From CAYZJV01 sp964473245 (GTDB lineage Bacteria > Spirochaetota > Spirochaetia > Sphaerochaetales > Sphaerochaetaceae), in NCBI GenBank assembly GCA_964473245.1, contig CAYYOL010000030.1, positions 1-28,486 on the forward strand: a stretch of 28,486 nt of DNA, given 5' to 3'. Position numbers and translations under genes: made by a program. Every line of letters starts with the position of its first letter. The stretch's first letter is position 1. This document shows, in pieces, positions 15,079-21,354 of this stretch. The notes beneath the pieces were generated by a model. It was not told where the DNA came from, ran no database searches, and saw only the letters and a program-made list of their open reading frames with translations.

Positions 15079-15834
15079 CTATCCAGTCAAATCGGCGAGC
15101 ATATCGTCCAGAGAGAAGAACCCTGTTCTTCCGTCACTGATCCAGGATGCTGCCTGTATTGCTCCTGCAGCAAAGCCCTCTCTGCTTCGGGCTCTGTGTG
15201 TCAATTCGATCGTGTCGACAGGGCTATCGAAGATCAGTGTGTGCGTGCCTGGATGGGAACCACCCCGTGCAGCACTTATATGGATTTCACAATCTTCTCG
15301 CTTCCTGTCCAACCGTGCACTCTCCACTCGCTCTTTCTTCGATAGTTCGTCGAGTAGAATCTTGCCCAGCATATGGGATGTCCCTGATGGACTATCTCCT
15401 TTTCCAGCATGAAACAACTCCTGTATGACAGGGTCGTATTCCGGAAACCGGTTCATCAGTTTGGCTGCACTTCTCACCATAGAGAAGAACAGATGGACGC
15501 CTATCGCAAAATTTCCCGACCAGATCATTGCTCCCCTGGTTGCATCGAACTCCTGTTCAATCGCTTCCAAACGTTCATACCAGCCTGTCGTAGCGATCAC
15601 CGCTGGAATTCCAGCAGAACTATAGGTACGGATCCTCTCTTCGATCCCTTCGGGAACGGAAAACTCGATGATGACATCGGCGCCACTCAGTGCTTTCTCA
15701 TCGCACGATCGTGCGGTCACCCGAGCATCCTGAGCATGTGGGTCGATAACAGAGACGATTTCGTGTCCTGCCTTCGTAGCAGTATCGTATACCACATGTC
15801 CCATCTTTCCAAATCCTACAATCGCAATATGCAT
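15079..15834 (-). CDS. dapB: 4-hydroxy-tetrahydrodipicolinate reductase, copy 1 (variant active site)
   Basis: A 251-residue NAD(P)H-dependent reductase. The nucleotide-binding loop is VGFGKMGH near the N-terminus; SGNFAIGV and GDSPSGT (146-152) are the substrate-binding motifs. The usual E-x-H-H-x2-K-x-D motif reads E-L-F-H-A-G-K-G-D: the first histidine is Phe (141), while His142, Lys145 and Asp147 remain. In well-studied DapB the first histidine is thought to act in proton transfer, so activity or mechanism could differ. The ATG at 15834 has GAGGAGG five bases upstream; a 12-codon longer frame begins outside this. It is the first gene of the operon, behind the promoter at 15869-15897. Confidence 0.88.
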   Translation of the reverse strand: MHIAIVGFGKMGHVVYDTATKAGHEIVSVIDPHAQDARVTARSCDEKALSGADVIIEFSVPEGIEERIRTYSSAGIPAVIATTGWYERLEAIEQEFDATRGAMIWSGNFAIGVHLFFSMVRSAAKLMNRFPEYDPVIQELFHAGKGDSPSGTSHMLGKILLDELSKKERVESARLDRKREDCEIHISAARGGSHPGTHTLIFDSPVDTIELTHRARSREGFAAGAIQAASWISDGRTGFFSLDDMLADLTG

Positions 15835-15868
15835 AGAGCCTCCTCGCCCCCATACTGTGCATGGCGGC

Positions 15869-15897
15869 ATTCTATCAGATTTACAACATCGTGTCTA
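15869..15897 (-). promoter_or_regulatory. dapB: Sigma70 promoter of the dapB-dapA-dapL-lysA-ybgC operon
   Basis: On the minus strand TAGACA (15897-15892, 5/6) and TAGAAT (15874-15869, 5/6) are separated by 17 bp, giving a leader of about 28 nt. The leader is far too short for a lysine riboswitch. Just upstream, AGTAACA occurs twice in direct repeat about two helical turns apart (15902-15908 and 15921-15927), a possible regulator site. Confidence 0.65.
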
Positions 15898-15936
15898 TAT
15901 TAGTAACAGATTGTTTTTATAGTAACATTTCTCACA

Positions 15937-16692
15937 CTATAATAACCGACCACTCTCCGAAGTATGGTGCTTTTTGTATTCATCCCAATACTGCTTTACA
16001 TCGTTTATGAGCTTGGAGATATGATCGATCATACAGCGCTCGGCTTCATCGGGATCGCGAGACTGCAAGGCGTGAAAAATACGTTCGTGAAAATTCGAAT
16101 AATTATTCCCTACCCGGTGACGAAGCTCTTCAAACAACTGAGATTGCTGACCCATCGATGAGAGCATCATGTAGAGCGAATAGAGCGCCTTGTTCTTTGA
16201 ACCCTTCGCAATACTGCTATGGAAGCAGATATCATCATTCGCAATACTCTGATGATCACGAGAATGGCTCTGTTGGTTACGCAGGCACTGTTCGAGTTCT
16301 TTCAACTCATCATCTTCGATTCGTTCCGCTGCAAGCCGCGCAGTCTGACGCTCAATGGCCAGTCGTGCCTCGAGAACCATGAGAAAATTTTCCAATACAT
16401 TACTATTGATCAGATCATCGAGACTCTTCTTATATTGCTCGAGTTCGAGACTGGTGTTAGCTGCCTCGATGACGCGTCTTCCCAACGATGTAATCGATCG
16501 CCCTTTAAAGCCGTGTTTCTCCACATATCCCATAACCTCAAGCTGATTGAGTTCACGTCCTACGGTGGCACTACTGACCTCGACACCTCGATTGGTGAAT
16601 TCGTTCACAATGTACCAGGAACCCACCGGATCCTCAGCTTCATTGATTATTTCCAGAATTGTCTTCTTCCACTTATCCTTCGCAATATTCAA
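15937..16692 (-). CDS. FCD-domain transcriptional regulator with an NrpR/RNase R-type winged helix
   Basis: A 251-residue DNA-binding regulator. Residues 8-75 form a winged helix (WYIVNEFTNRGVEVSSATVGRELNQLEVMGYV) closest to the NrpR / RNase R winged-helix class, not the usual GntR head. Residues about 95-240 are an all-helical FCD ligand domain: LEARLAIERQTARLAAERI, D154-x3-H158, H202 and H224 as the usual metal and ligand site. FCD proteins sense small organic acids or amino-acid derivatives. The start is a TTG with a perfect GGGAGGT five bases before it. It lies between two dap gene sets and is divergent from dapA2. A repeated motif at its own and three other upstream regions suggests it controls this locus. 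Confidence 0.85.
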   Translation of the reverse strand: MNIAKDKWKKTILEIINEAEDPVGSWYIVNEFTNRGVEVSSATVGRELNQLEVMGYVEKHGFKGRSITSLGRRVIEAANTSLELEQYKKSLDDLINSNVLENFLMVLEARLAIERQTARLAAERIEDDELKELEQCLRNQQSHSRDHQSIANDDICFHSSIAKGSKNKALYSLYMMLSSMGQQSQLFEELRHRVGNNYSNFHERIFHALQSRDPDEAERCMIDHISKLINDVKQYWDEYKKHHTSESGRLL

Positions 16693-16723
16693 TATCTACC
16701 TCCCATTACCCTCTCGAGTTTTC

Positions 16724-16760
16724 AAGCTGTCTCCTCTATAACATACTGAAAAAACAGCTT
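16724..16760 (-). repeat. Inverted repeat in the regulator leader
   Basis: AAGCTGT (16724-16730) and ACAGCTT (16754-16760) form a perfect 7-bp stem around a 23-nt loop in the upstream region of the FCD regulator. A possible regulator promoter (TTGGTG, 17 bp, TATGTT on the minus strand) overlaps it. Whether it acts in DNA or RNA is unclear. Confidence 0.35.
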
Positions 16761-16772
16761 CCCACCAAGTTA

Positions 16773-16793
16773 ATCCTAACATGATGAGTAGCA
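16773..16793. promoter_or_regulatory. Operator-like site A, upstream of the FCD regulator
   Basis: Contains ACATGAT-GAGTAGCA. The right half-site GAGTAGCA is identical to those at dapA2 and the TAXI gene; the left half is degenerate. It sits about 80-100 bp upstream of the regulator start and about 110 bp from site B, so the two could be bridged by a dimer pair. It suggests autoregulation. Confidence 0.5.
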
Positions 16794-16850
16794 ACATGGT
16801 AGTGGGAGTTTTCTCTTTTTACGGAAATACATTAAATGAGTCTCTTTTTC

Positions 16851-16879
16851 TTGACTGGTAAGTAAAACCGGATTAAACT
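16851..16879 (+). promoter_or_regulatory. Promoter of dapA2-dapB2
   Basis: TTGACT (5/6) and TAAACT (4/6) are separated by exactly 17 bp. The predicted start near 16886 falls inside operator-like site B (16884-16904), the classic position for repression. Confidence 0.65.
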
Positions 16880-16883
16880 ACTA

Positions 16884-16904
16884 CCACTCATAGTATGAGT
16901 AGCA
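16884..16904. promoter_or_regulatory. Operator-like site B at the dapA2 promoter
   Basis: CCACTC-ATAGTAT-GAGTAGCA. The core ACTCATA-G-TATGAGT is a perfect 15-bp palindrome. It begins four bases after the predicted -10. Eighteen bases (16887-16904) match the site upstream of the TAXI binding-protein gene with a single mismatch. Confidence 0.7.
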
Positions 16905-16927
16905 TGTTACCAGCAAGGAGCGTATCT

Positions 16928-17788
16928 ATGATGAAAGGTGTGTTTACGGCATTGGTCACCCCATTCAACCGAGATGGGAGCATAGATGTAGGTGCGTACA
17001 AAGCACTGATCCAATTTCAAATGGAACAAGGCATTGATGGTCTGGTTCCAGTCGGAACAACAGGCGAGAGTCCCACGCTCTCGGAGCAGGAAAAGGAGCT
17101 ATTGATCCAACTTGCAGTCGAGTTGGCGCAGAAAAAGATTCCTGTCATAGCCGGTACTGGATCAAACAATACATCCCATGCCATCGATGCGACAAAGAGA
17201 GCTAAGGAGATTGGAGCCGACTACACCCTGCAAGTCTCCCCGTACTACAACAAACCTTCGACCGAGGGTCTGTACCGACATTTCGTCTCCATTGCAGAGG
17301 AGGGAGAACTCCCGGTCGTTGTCTACAACGTCCCCGGCCGTTGTGCAGTGAACCTCCCCGTCTCATTGCTACTCAGGCTAGCTGAACACCCCGGAATCGT
17401 AGCAGTGAAGGAGGCGTGTGGAAACATGAATCAGATCGAAGAGTTACTACATAAACGACCCGACGGCTTCTCTGTACTCTCTGGAGACGATGCCCTGACT
17501 GTGCCGATGATGGCCTGTGGTGCTGACGGTATTATTAGTGTTGCAGGAAATGCGTTCCCGGCTGAGATGGTGAAACTCACCCATGCCATGCTGAAAGGGG
17601 ATCTGACGACCGCGCTAGAGATGCACCGGTATCTGTATCCATTCTTCGTCAACATTTTCATTGAAACAAATCCAGTTCCAATAAAAACCTATATGGCGGA
17701 AGCGGGACACATACTTGAAGTATTCCGAGCACCACTGTGTGAACTGGAACAGGAGCATCGAAAGATACTCCTCTCGACATTCGATTAA
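16928..17788 (+). CDS. dapA2: 4-hydroxy-tetrahydrodipicolinate synthase family protein, copy 2
   Basis: A 286-residue paralogue of the dapA product in the neighbouring operon. It keeps the DapA active site: VGTTGESPTL, VSPYYNKPSTEGLY, YNVPGRCAVN (substrate tyrosine and the carboxylate-binding arginine) and the Schiff-base lysine in AVKEACG. These residues favour real tetrahydrodipicolinate synthase activity over sialate lyase or hydroxyproline-pathway deaminase, though the family is broad. AAGGAG precedes an ATG-ATG pair with seven-base spacing; an earlier ATG (16895) is inside the operator and unlikely. It is followed after 111 bp by the dapB-ACT fusion, and its promoter carries the shared operator. 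It is therefore probably regulated differently from copy 1. Confidence 0.88.
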   Translation: MMKGVFTALVTPFNRDGSIDVGAYKALIQFQMEQGIDGLVPVGTTGESPTLSEQEKELLIQLAVELAQKKIPVIAGTGSNNTSHAIDATKRAKEIGADYTLQVSPYYNKPSTEGLYRHFVSIAEEGELPVVVYNVPGRCAVNLPVSLLLRLAEHPGIVAVKEACGNMNQIEELLHKRPDGFSVLSGDDALTVPMMACGADGIISVAGNAFPAEMVKLTHAMLKGDLTTALEMHRYLYPFFVNIFIETNPVPIKTYMAEAGHILEVFRAPLCELEQEHRKILLSTFD

Positions 17789-17867
17789 CGAGAGTTACAG
17801 TCGCATCATATTTAGACCGTAAAATAACTTTTTGTTATTATTGATTAATTATAGTTTTTATTATAAC

Positions 17868-17897
17868 ATCACTCTCATTAAAGTAACAGGGAGTGAT
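17868..17897 (+). promoter_or_regulatory. Hairpin over the dapB2 ribosome binding site
   Basis: ATCACTC (17868-17874) and GAGTGAT (17891-17897) form a perfect 7-bp stem with a 16-nt loop. The right arm overlaps the AGGGAG ribosome binding site and ends three bases before the ATG at 17900. A second hairpin (AATAAC-5-GTTATT, 17823-17839) lies upstream in an A+T-rich stretch that could also hold an internal promoter. Translation of dapB2 could thus be controlled separately from dapA2. Confidence 0.45.
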
Positions 17898-17899
17898 GT

Positions 17900-19114
17900 A
17901 TGATAAAGGTACTATTGAACGGATGCGGTGGTCGAATGGGAACGGTACTTACCGACCTGATCGAAAATCAGACCGACATGAAAGTAGTGGCAGGTATCGA
18001 TATTCAGGAGGTGGAACGCCCCTATCCGGTATTCCCATCACTCCAAGCCTGCACCGAGAAGGCAGATGTCCTGATCGATTTCTCATCTTCGAAGGCGTTG
18101 CATGCGCTTCTGCCTGTCGCAATCGAGAGAGGCCTGCCCATAGTCGTGGCAACGACCGGACTCTCAGTGGACGATATTGCAGCTCTTCAAGATGCTTCGG
18201 AACAGATTCCTGTATTTCGTAGTGGGAACATGTCGCTTGGCATCAACCTTGTCCAACAACTGTTGCAGAGTGCAACGAAAGTTCTCGGCGAACGGTTCGA
18301 TATCGAGATAATCGAAAAACATCACAACCAGAAGAAAGATGCCCCAAGTGGCACTGCGCTTATGCTTGCGGACTCGATCAATGAAGTGCTGGTAAAGAAA
18401 CTCGCATATGTGTGTGGACGAGAGGGAACCGACGCTTTACGGAAGCCAGGTGAACTGGGTATCCACGCGATTCGTGGCGGAACGATCGTTGGACAGCATG
18501 AAGTGACCTTCGCCGGTCAGGATGAGATCATCTCGATCGGGCATCAGGCATTCAGTAGACAAGTGTTTGCAACCGGTGCCGTTGCAGCAGCACGCTACAT
18601 CGCAAGGCAACGGCACGGCCTATTCAGTATGCAGGACATGATCAATGAATCGAGTGCCGTCACCACCCTGTATACCTACCCTGAAGAGGTGCTTGTATCA
18701 CTGGAGAACCTGCCACGAGATATGAGCATGATCACAGAACTCTACGCTGTGCTCGCAAAGAACGACATCTTCATCGATATGATAAGCCATACCGGAGCTA
18801 CGAATGGGCACCTCTCCATTGCATTCACCATCAAGGCAAGAGACCAGAAGAAGACCGATTCGCTACTCAAGGACCTGGTTTCAGATCATCCACAGGTACG
18901 ACTCGATATCGTGGATAATATCACTAAGCTGACTGTTGAAGGGCCAGGAATGGAATTCCAGTCAGGAGTAGCCTATCGCGTATTCAGCTGTATGGAGCAG
19001 GCCGATATCCCCATCTATGCCGTAACAACGTCTGAGAATAAGATATCCTATGTCGCTCCGACAGCTCAGGTGGACCGAGCCGCAACCATAATTCGAGAGG
19101 AATTCGGAATCTGA
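17900..19114 (+). CDS. dapB2: DapB fused to tandem aspartokinase-type ACT domains
   Basis: 404 residues. Residues 1-250 are a complete 4-hydroxy-tetrahydrodipicolinate reductase: NGCGGRMG nucleotide loop, SGNMSLGIN, the canonical EKHHNQKKDAPSGT with both histidines (141-142), Lys145 and Asp147, GTIVGQHEVTF, and the terminal GLFSMQDM. Residues about 252-404 match the two ACT domains at the end of aspartate kinases: VTTLYTYPEEVLVSLENLPR begins the first, with IDMISHTGATNGHLSIAFTI, and KLTVEGPGMEFQSGVAYRVF begins the second, with IYAVTTSENKISYV. In aspartokinase these bind lysine or threonine for feedback control; no kinase domain is present. I infer a feedback-regulated DapB. It is canonical where copy 1 is not. 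The C-terminus converges on the 4Fe-4S gene with only 4 bp between stops. Confidence 0.9.
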   Translation: MIKVLLNGCGGRMGTVLTDLIENQTDMKVVAGIDIQEVERPYPVFPSLQACTEKADVLIDFSSSKALHALLPVAIERGLPIVVATTGLSVDDIAALQDASEQIPVFRSGNMSLGINLVQQLLQSATKVLGERFDIEIIEKHHNQKKDAPSGTALMLADSINEVLVKKLAYVCGREGTDALRKPGELGIHAIRGGTIVGQHEVTFAGQDEIISIGHQAFSRQVFATGAVAAARYIARQRHGLFSMQDMINESSAVTTLYTYPEEVLVSLENLPRDMSMITELYAVLAKNDIFIDMISHTGATNGHLSIAFTIKARDQKKTDSLLKDLVSDHPQVRLDIVDNITKLTVEGPGMEFQSGVAYRVFSCMEQADIPIYAVTTSENKISYVAPTAQVDRAATIIREEFGI

Positions 19115-19118
19115 TTGT

Positions 19119-19649
19119 TCAATCCGTTCTCGGCAGTCGTTGCATATTAACTACTTCTTCATAGAATTCATTGGGATAGGAGACATGTACGACTGCTGTA
19201 CGGTCATTCTTCTTGATCTTCACCACACGGAGCACCGTCCCGTCGCAGACCATGTGACCAAGACGATCGACCATATGAACCGTCTGCCCCTCTTCTGGAA
19301 GCGGGAGATACTCGAAGGGGAATGCAATATATGCCAGATTCTCCTTAAACAGATACTTCTTGAGGTATATGGCCAGTCCTGGGCAGGCTGCAACACAGAT
19401 TCCGCAGCCGGTACATTTTTCCAAGTCCACCACTGGTAGATTGGTGATCTCATCGCCAACTGTGATCGCACCCTGTGGGCACGATGTCTCACACGGATTA
19501 CAGGGAATACCTTCGATACACTCGATTACCGCGGCGAGAGCTCTTCGCTCTTTCGGGGGCAGTTGGTAACAGGGACTTTCATGGAGCTCCTGTAAACTGG
19601 GTGCTCCACTCTGTTTCAGTTCCATCTCACGCTGTTCTCTCTCTTGCAT
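19119..19649 (-). CDS. Two-cluster [4Fe-4S] electron-transfer subunit
   Basis: A 176-residue iron-sulphur protein. C44, C50, C53 and C57 (in IPCNPCETSCPQGAI) and C79, C82, C85 and C89 (CTGCGICVAACP) suit two [4Fe-4S] clusters. The first motif, C-x5-C-x2-C-x3-CP, is atypical. A C-terminal region of about 80 residues (YIAFPFEYLPLPEEGQ to the end) is beta-rich and unfamiliar; it may dock to a partner. The ATG at 19649 lies four bases after the stop of the FAD/NAD oxidoreductase. By analogy with archaeal L-proline dehydrogenase PDH1 (four subunits including a ferredoxin-like one), it probably passes electrons from the flavoproteins to a ferredoxin or quinone. It is the last gene of the operon. 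Confidence 0.82.
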   Translation of the reverse strand: MQEREQREMELKQSGAPSLQELHESPCYQLPPKERRALAAVIECIEGIPCNPCETSCPQGAITVGDEITNLPVVDLEKCTGCGICVAACPGLAIYLKKYLFKENLAYIAFPFEYLPLPEEGQTVHMVDRLGHMVCDGTVLRVVKIKKNDRTAVVHVSYPNEFYEEVVNMQRLPRTD

Positions 19650-19653
19650 ATCC

Positions 19654-20748
19654 CTACCCTCTCTCATGTGCGATAATCGCAGCCTTCGCATCGCGTCTCT
19701 TCTGCCCGAACATTCCTGACCGGAGTGCGAGCATTCGAGCTTCAGCTGCCTGAAACCCCGTGGTAAACTGCTCATGATCCAGATACCCGAGTGAATGAGC
19801 TGCAGACAATCCGGCCATTCTCCCCTCTTCCATTGCTGTGCTTGCCTCTTCGACACCGGAAATGTCACCCGCGATATAGATGGATGGAATACTCGTTCTC
19901 ATACTGCGATCGTGCCAGGGAACCATGCCACCAAGCAAAGGGCTATAGAACGATTCGCAGCCTGCGGCAAATGCCAACTCCACAAGAGGCGTAAGACCTG
20001 CAGCAATGCAGATAGTATCGACCGAAAGCTCTTTTTCGGTTCCACCGATTGGCTTCCATGCACTGTCGATCTGCACGATTGTCGCAGATTCAACATGATC
20101 CGTTCCCCGAGCTTCGAGTACGGTATGACTCGTGTAGAAGGGGACTCCTGCTCGACGCACCTTTGCTGTATGCACGCCGTATCCGCCGAGTCGAGGAGCT
20201 GCCTCGACAATGGCCTCGACACTACCACCTGCCTGAAGAAGCTGATAGGAGACAATAACACCTACATTTCCTGAACCGACCATAAGAAACCGCTGACCTG
20301 GCAACACTCTATGGAGATTGATCATGGTCTGGGCGGCACCCGCTCCCATCACTCCTGGCAAGGACCAACCGGGAAAGTTTATCGCGTTCTCCGTAGCACC
20401 GGTTGCCAGAATGATTCTTCGAGCCCTGACGGTCACAGAACGATCTTTGTCCCTGACGATCCACACATCGCATTGATTGAAGATACCGCACACCTCAGCA
20501 TCGAGCCATACTTCAATATCGAGCTGCTGGGCTTCATCGAGCAACTGTGCTCCGATATCAATTCCCCTCACACCCGCTCGGTGGTCACGGGAACCGAAGA
20601 ACTTGTGTATCTGTTTGAACAACTGACCACCTGGCTTGCTGTTCTCGTCTACCAACAATACAGAAGCTCCTGCTCGTGCAGCCTCAAGCGCTGCTGACAA
20701 GCCTGCAGGTCCAGCTCCCACCACAACCACTTCTCTCTCTAGCATCAT
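19654..20748 (-). CDS. FAD/NAD(P)-binding oxidoreductase, HcnB/LhpE-like alpha subunit
   Basis: A 364-residue two-dinucleotide-domain flavoprotein. The FAD site is VVVVGAGPAGLSAALEAA with PGGQL at the N-terminus, the ATG motif is ILATGATENAINFPGW, the second Rossmann motif is LMVGSGNVGVIVSYQLL, and the C-terminal FAD contact is IYIAGDISGVEEASTAMEEG. This matches alpha subunits of hydrogen cyanide synthase (HcnB), opine oxidase and D-hydroxyproline / L-proline dehydrogenase. Those proteins usually carry a C-terminal BFD-type [2Fe-2S] domain. This one stops short of it, and the domain is encoded as its own gene two positions upstream. The ATG overlaps the previous stop (TGATG) with GGAG before it. 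Confidence 0.87.
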   Translation of the reverse strand: MMLEREVVVVGAGPAGLSAALEAARAGASVLLVDENSKPGGQLFKQIHKFFGSRDHRAGVRGIDIGAQLLDEAQQLDIEVWLDAEVCGIFNQCDVWIVRDKDRSVTVRARRIILATGATENAINFPGWSLPGVMGAGAAQTMINLHRVLPGQRFLMVGSGNVGVIVSYQLLQAGGSVEAIVEAAPRLGGYGVHTAKVRRAGVPFYTSHTVLEARGTDHVESATIVQIDSAWKPIGGTEKELSVDTICIAAGLTPLVELAFAAGCESFYSPLLGGMVPWHDRSMRTSIPSIYIAGDISGVEEASTAMEEGRMAGLSAAHSLGYLDHEQFTTGFQAAEARMLALRSGMFGQKRRDAKAAIIAHERG

Positions 20749-21068
20749 CACCGCTCCTGCTTCCAATGGCCGTACCCCATCTGAGTCTCGATCTCCATAC
20801 CCTCTTCCACTGGAGTCACGCAGGTACGCACGTTCGGTATTCCATTCACCGTCATTACACAGTCGGTACATCTACCGATGCCACAGTAGATTCCGCGAGG
20901 CTCCTGAGTCTTGATCGTCTTCCTGAAATATTGCTTACCTGCAGCTAACAGGGCGGCAGCGATCATCTCACCTTTTCTCGCGAGCATGGGCTCTCCATCG
21001 ACGACTATTCTGACCATCTCGGAATCGGGCAAGGGGCCCAACACTGGGTGTTCACCTATTCTGCGCAT
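20748..21068 (-). CDS. [2Fe-2S] HcnA/LhpF-like gamma subunit
   Basis: A 106-residue plant-type ferredoxin-fold protein of the Fer2_4 family. The beta-grasp begins MVRIVVDGEPMLARKGEMIAAALLAAG, and the cluster ligands are C62, C67, C70 and C83 (YCGIGRCTDC ... NVRTC). Such subunits connect the alpha and beta flavoproteins of HcnABC/Lhp-type dehydrogenases. The chosen ATG (21068) has GAGGAGG eight bases upstream; a GTG three codons earlier is too close to it. The gene overlaps its neighbours on both sides, indicating coupled translation and fixed stoichiometry. Confidence 0.87.
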   Translation of the reverse strand: MRRIGEHPVLGPLPDSEMVRIVVDGEPMLARKGEMIAAALLAAGKQYFRKTIKTQEPRGIYCGIGRCTDCVMTVNGIPNVRTCVTPVEEGMEIETQMGYGHWKQER

Positions 21069-21354
21069 CTGAATCACCCTCCTCTTCCAGTACTCTCATC
21101 TTCTCTGTTCGAACCGGGAATCGATAGCTCGTCTGCAACACCTCTTCGAGAGGCATCCCGGTCTTCTGGCTGATGATACGAGCAATGACCTTGCTACATG
21201 AGCGCCCCTGACAGAGCCCCATGCCGGCTCGTGTGATTCTCTTGACATCGTCTATGGAATGGTACCCCTCGTCTATGACCTCTTCGATCTCCCTGAGGGT
21301 CACCTCTTCGCACCTGCATATGAAGAAATCTTTCTTGTCATCCACATCCATCAT
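21052..21354 (-). CDS. Standalone BFD-like [2Fe-2S] protein
   Basis: A 100-residue protein: residues 10-60 form a BFD-type [2Fe-2S] domain with C13-x-C15 (ICRCEEV) and C48-x4-C53 (GLCQGRSC), and the helix-turn between them typical of the family. In HcnB, LhpE and NirB-like proteins this domain is part of a larger chain; here it is separate. The C-terminal 40 residues are charged (VRTEKMRVLEEEGDSD). Its ATG overlaps the flavoprotein stop by 4 nt (ATGA), with GGAGG upstream, and its 3' end overlaps the next gene by 17 nt. Confidence 0.85.
   Translation of the reverse strand: MMDVDDKKDFFICRCEEVTLREIEEVIDEGYHSIDDVKRITRAGMGLCQGRSCSKVIARIISQKTGMPLEEVLQTSYRFPVRTEKMRVLEEEGDSDAQNR

Noticed and set aside
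15835..15936. Lysine riboswitch ahead of the dap operon
   Set aside because: The predicted leader is only about 28 nt and the whole gap about 100 bp, too short for the roughly 170-nt L-box, and no matching stem pattern is visible.
16928..17788. DapA2 as a hydroxyproline-pathway deaminase (LhpC-like)
   Set aside because: Tempting because of the Lhp-like dehydrogenase nearby, but it retains the DapA-type YYNKP, YNVPGR and GTTGESPTL motifs and is followed by a genuine DapB. Other hydroxyproline genes are missing.
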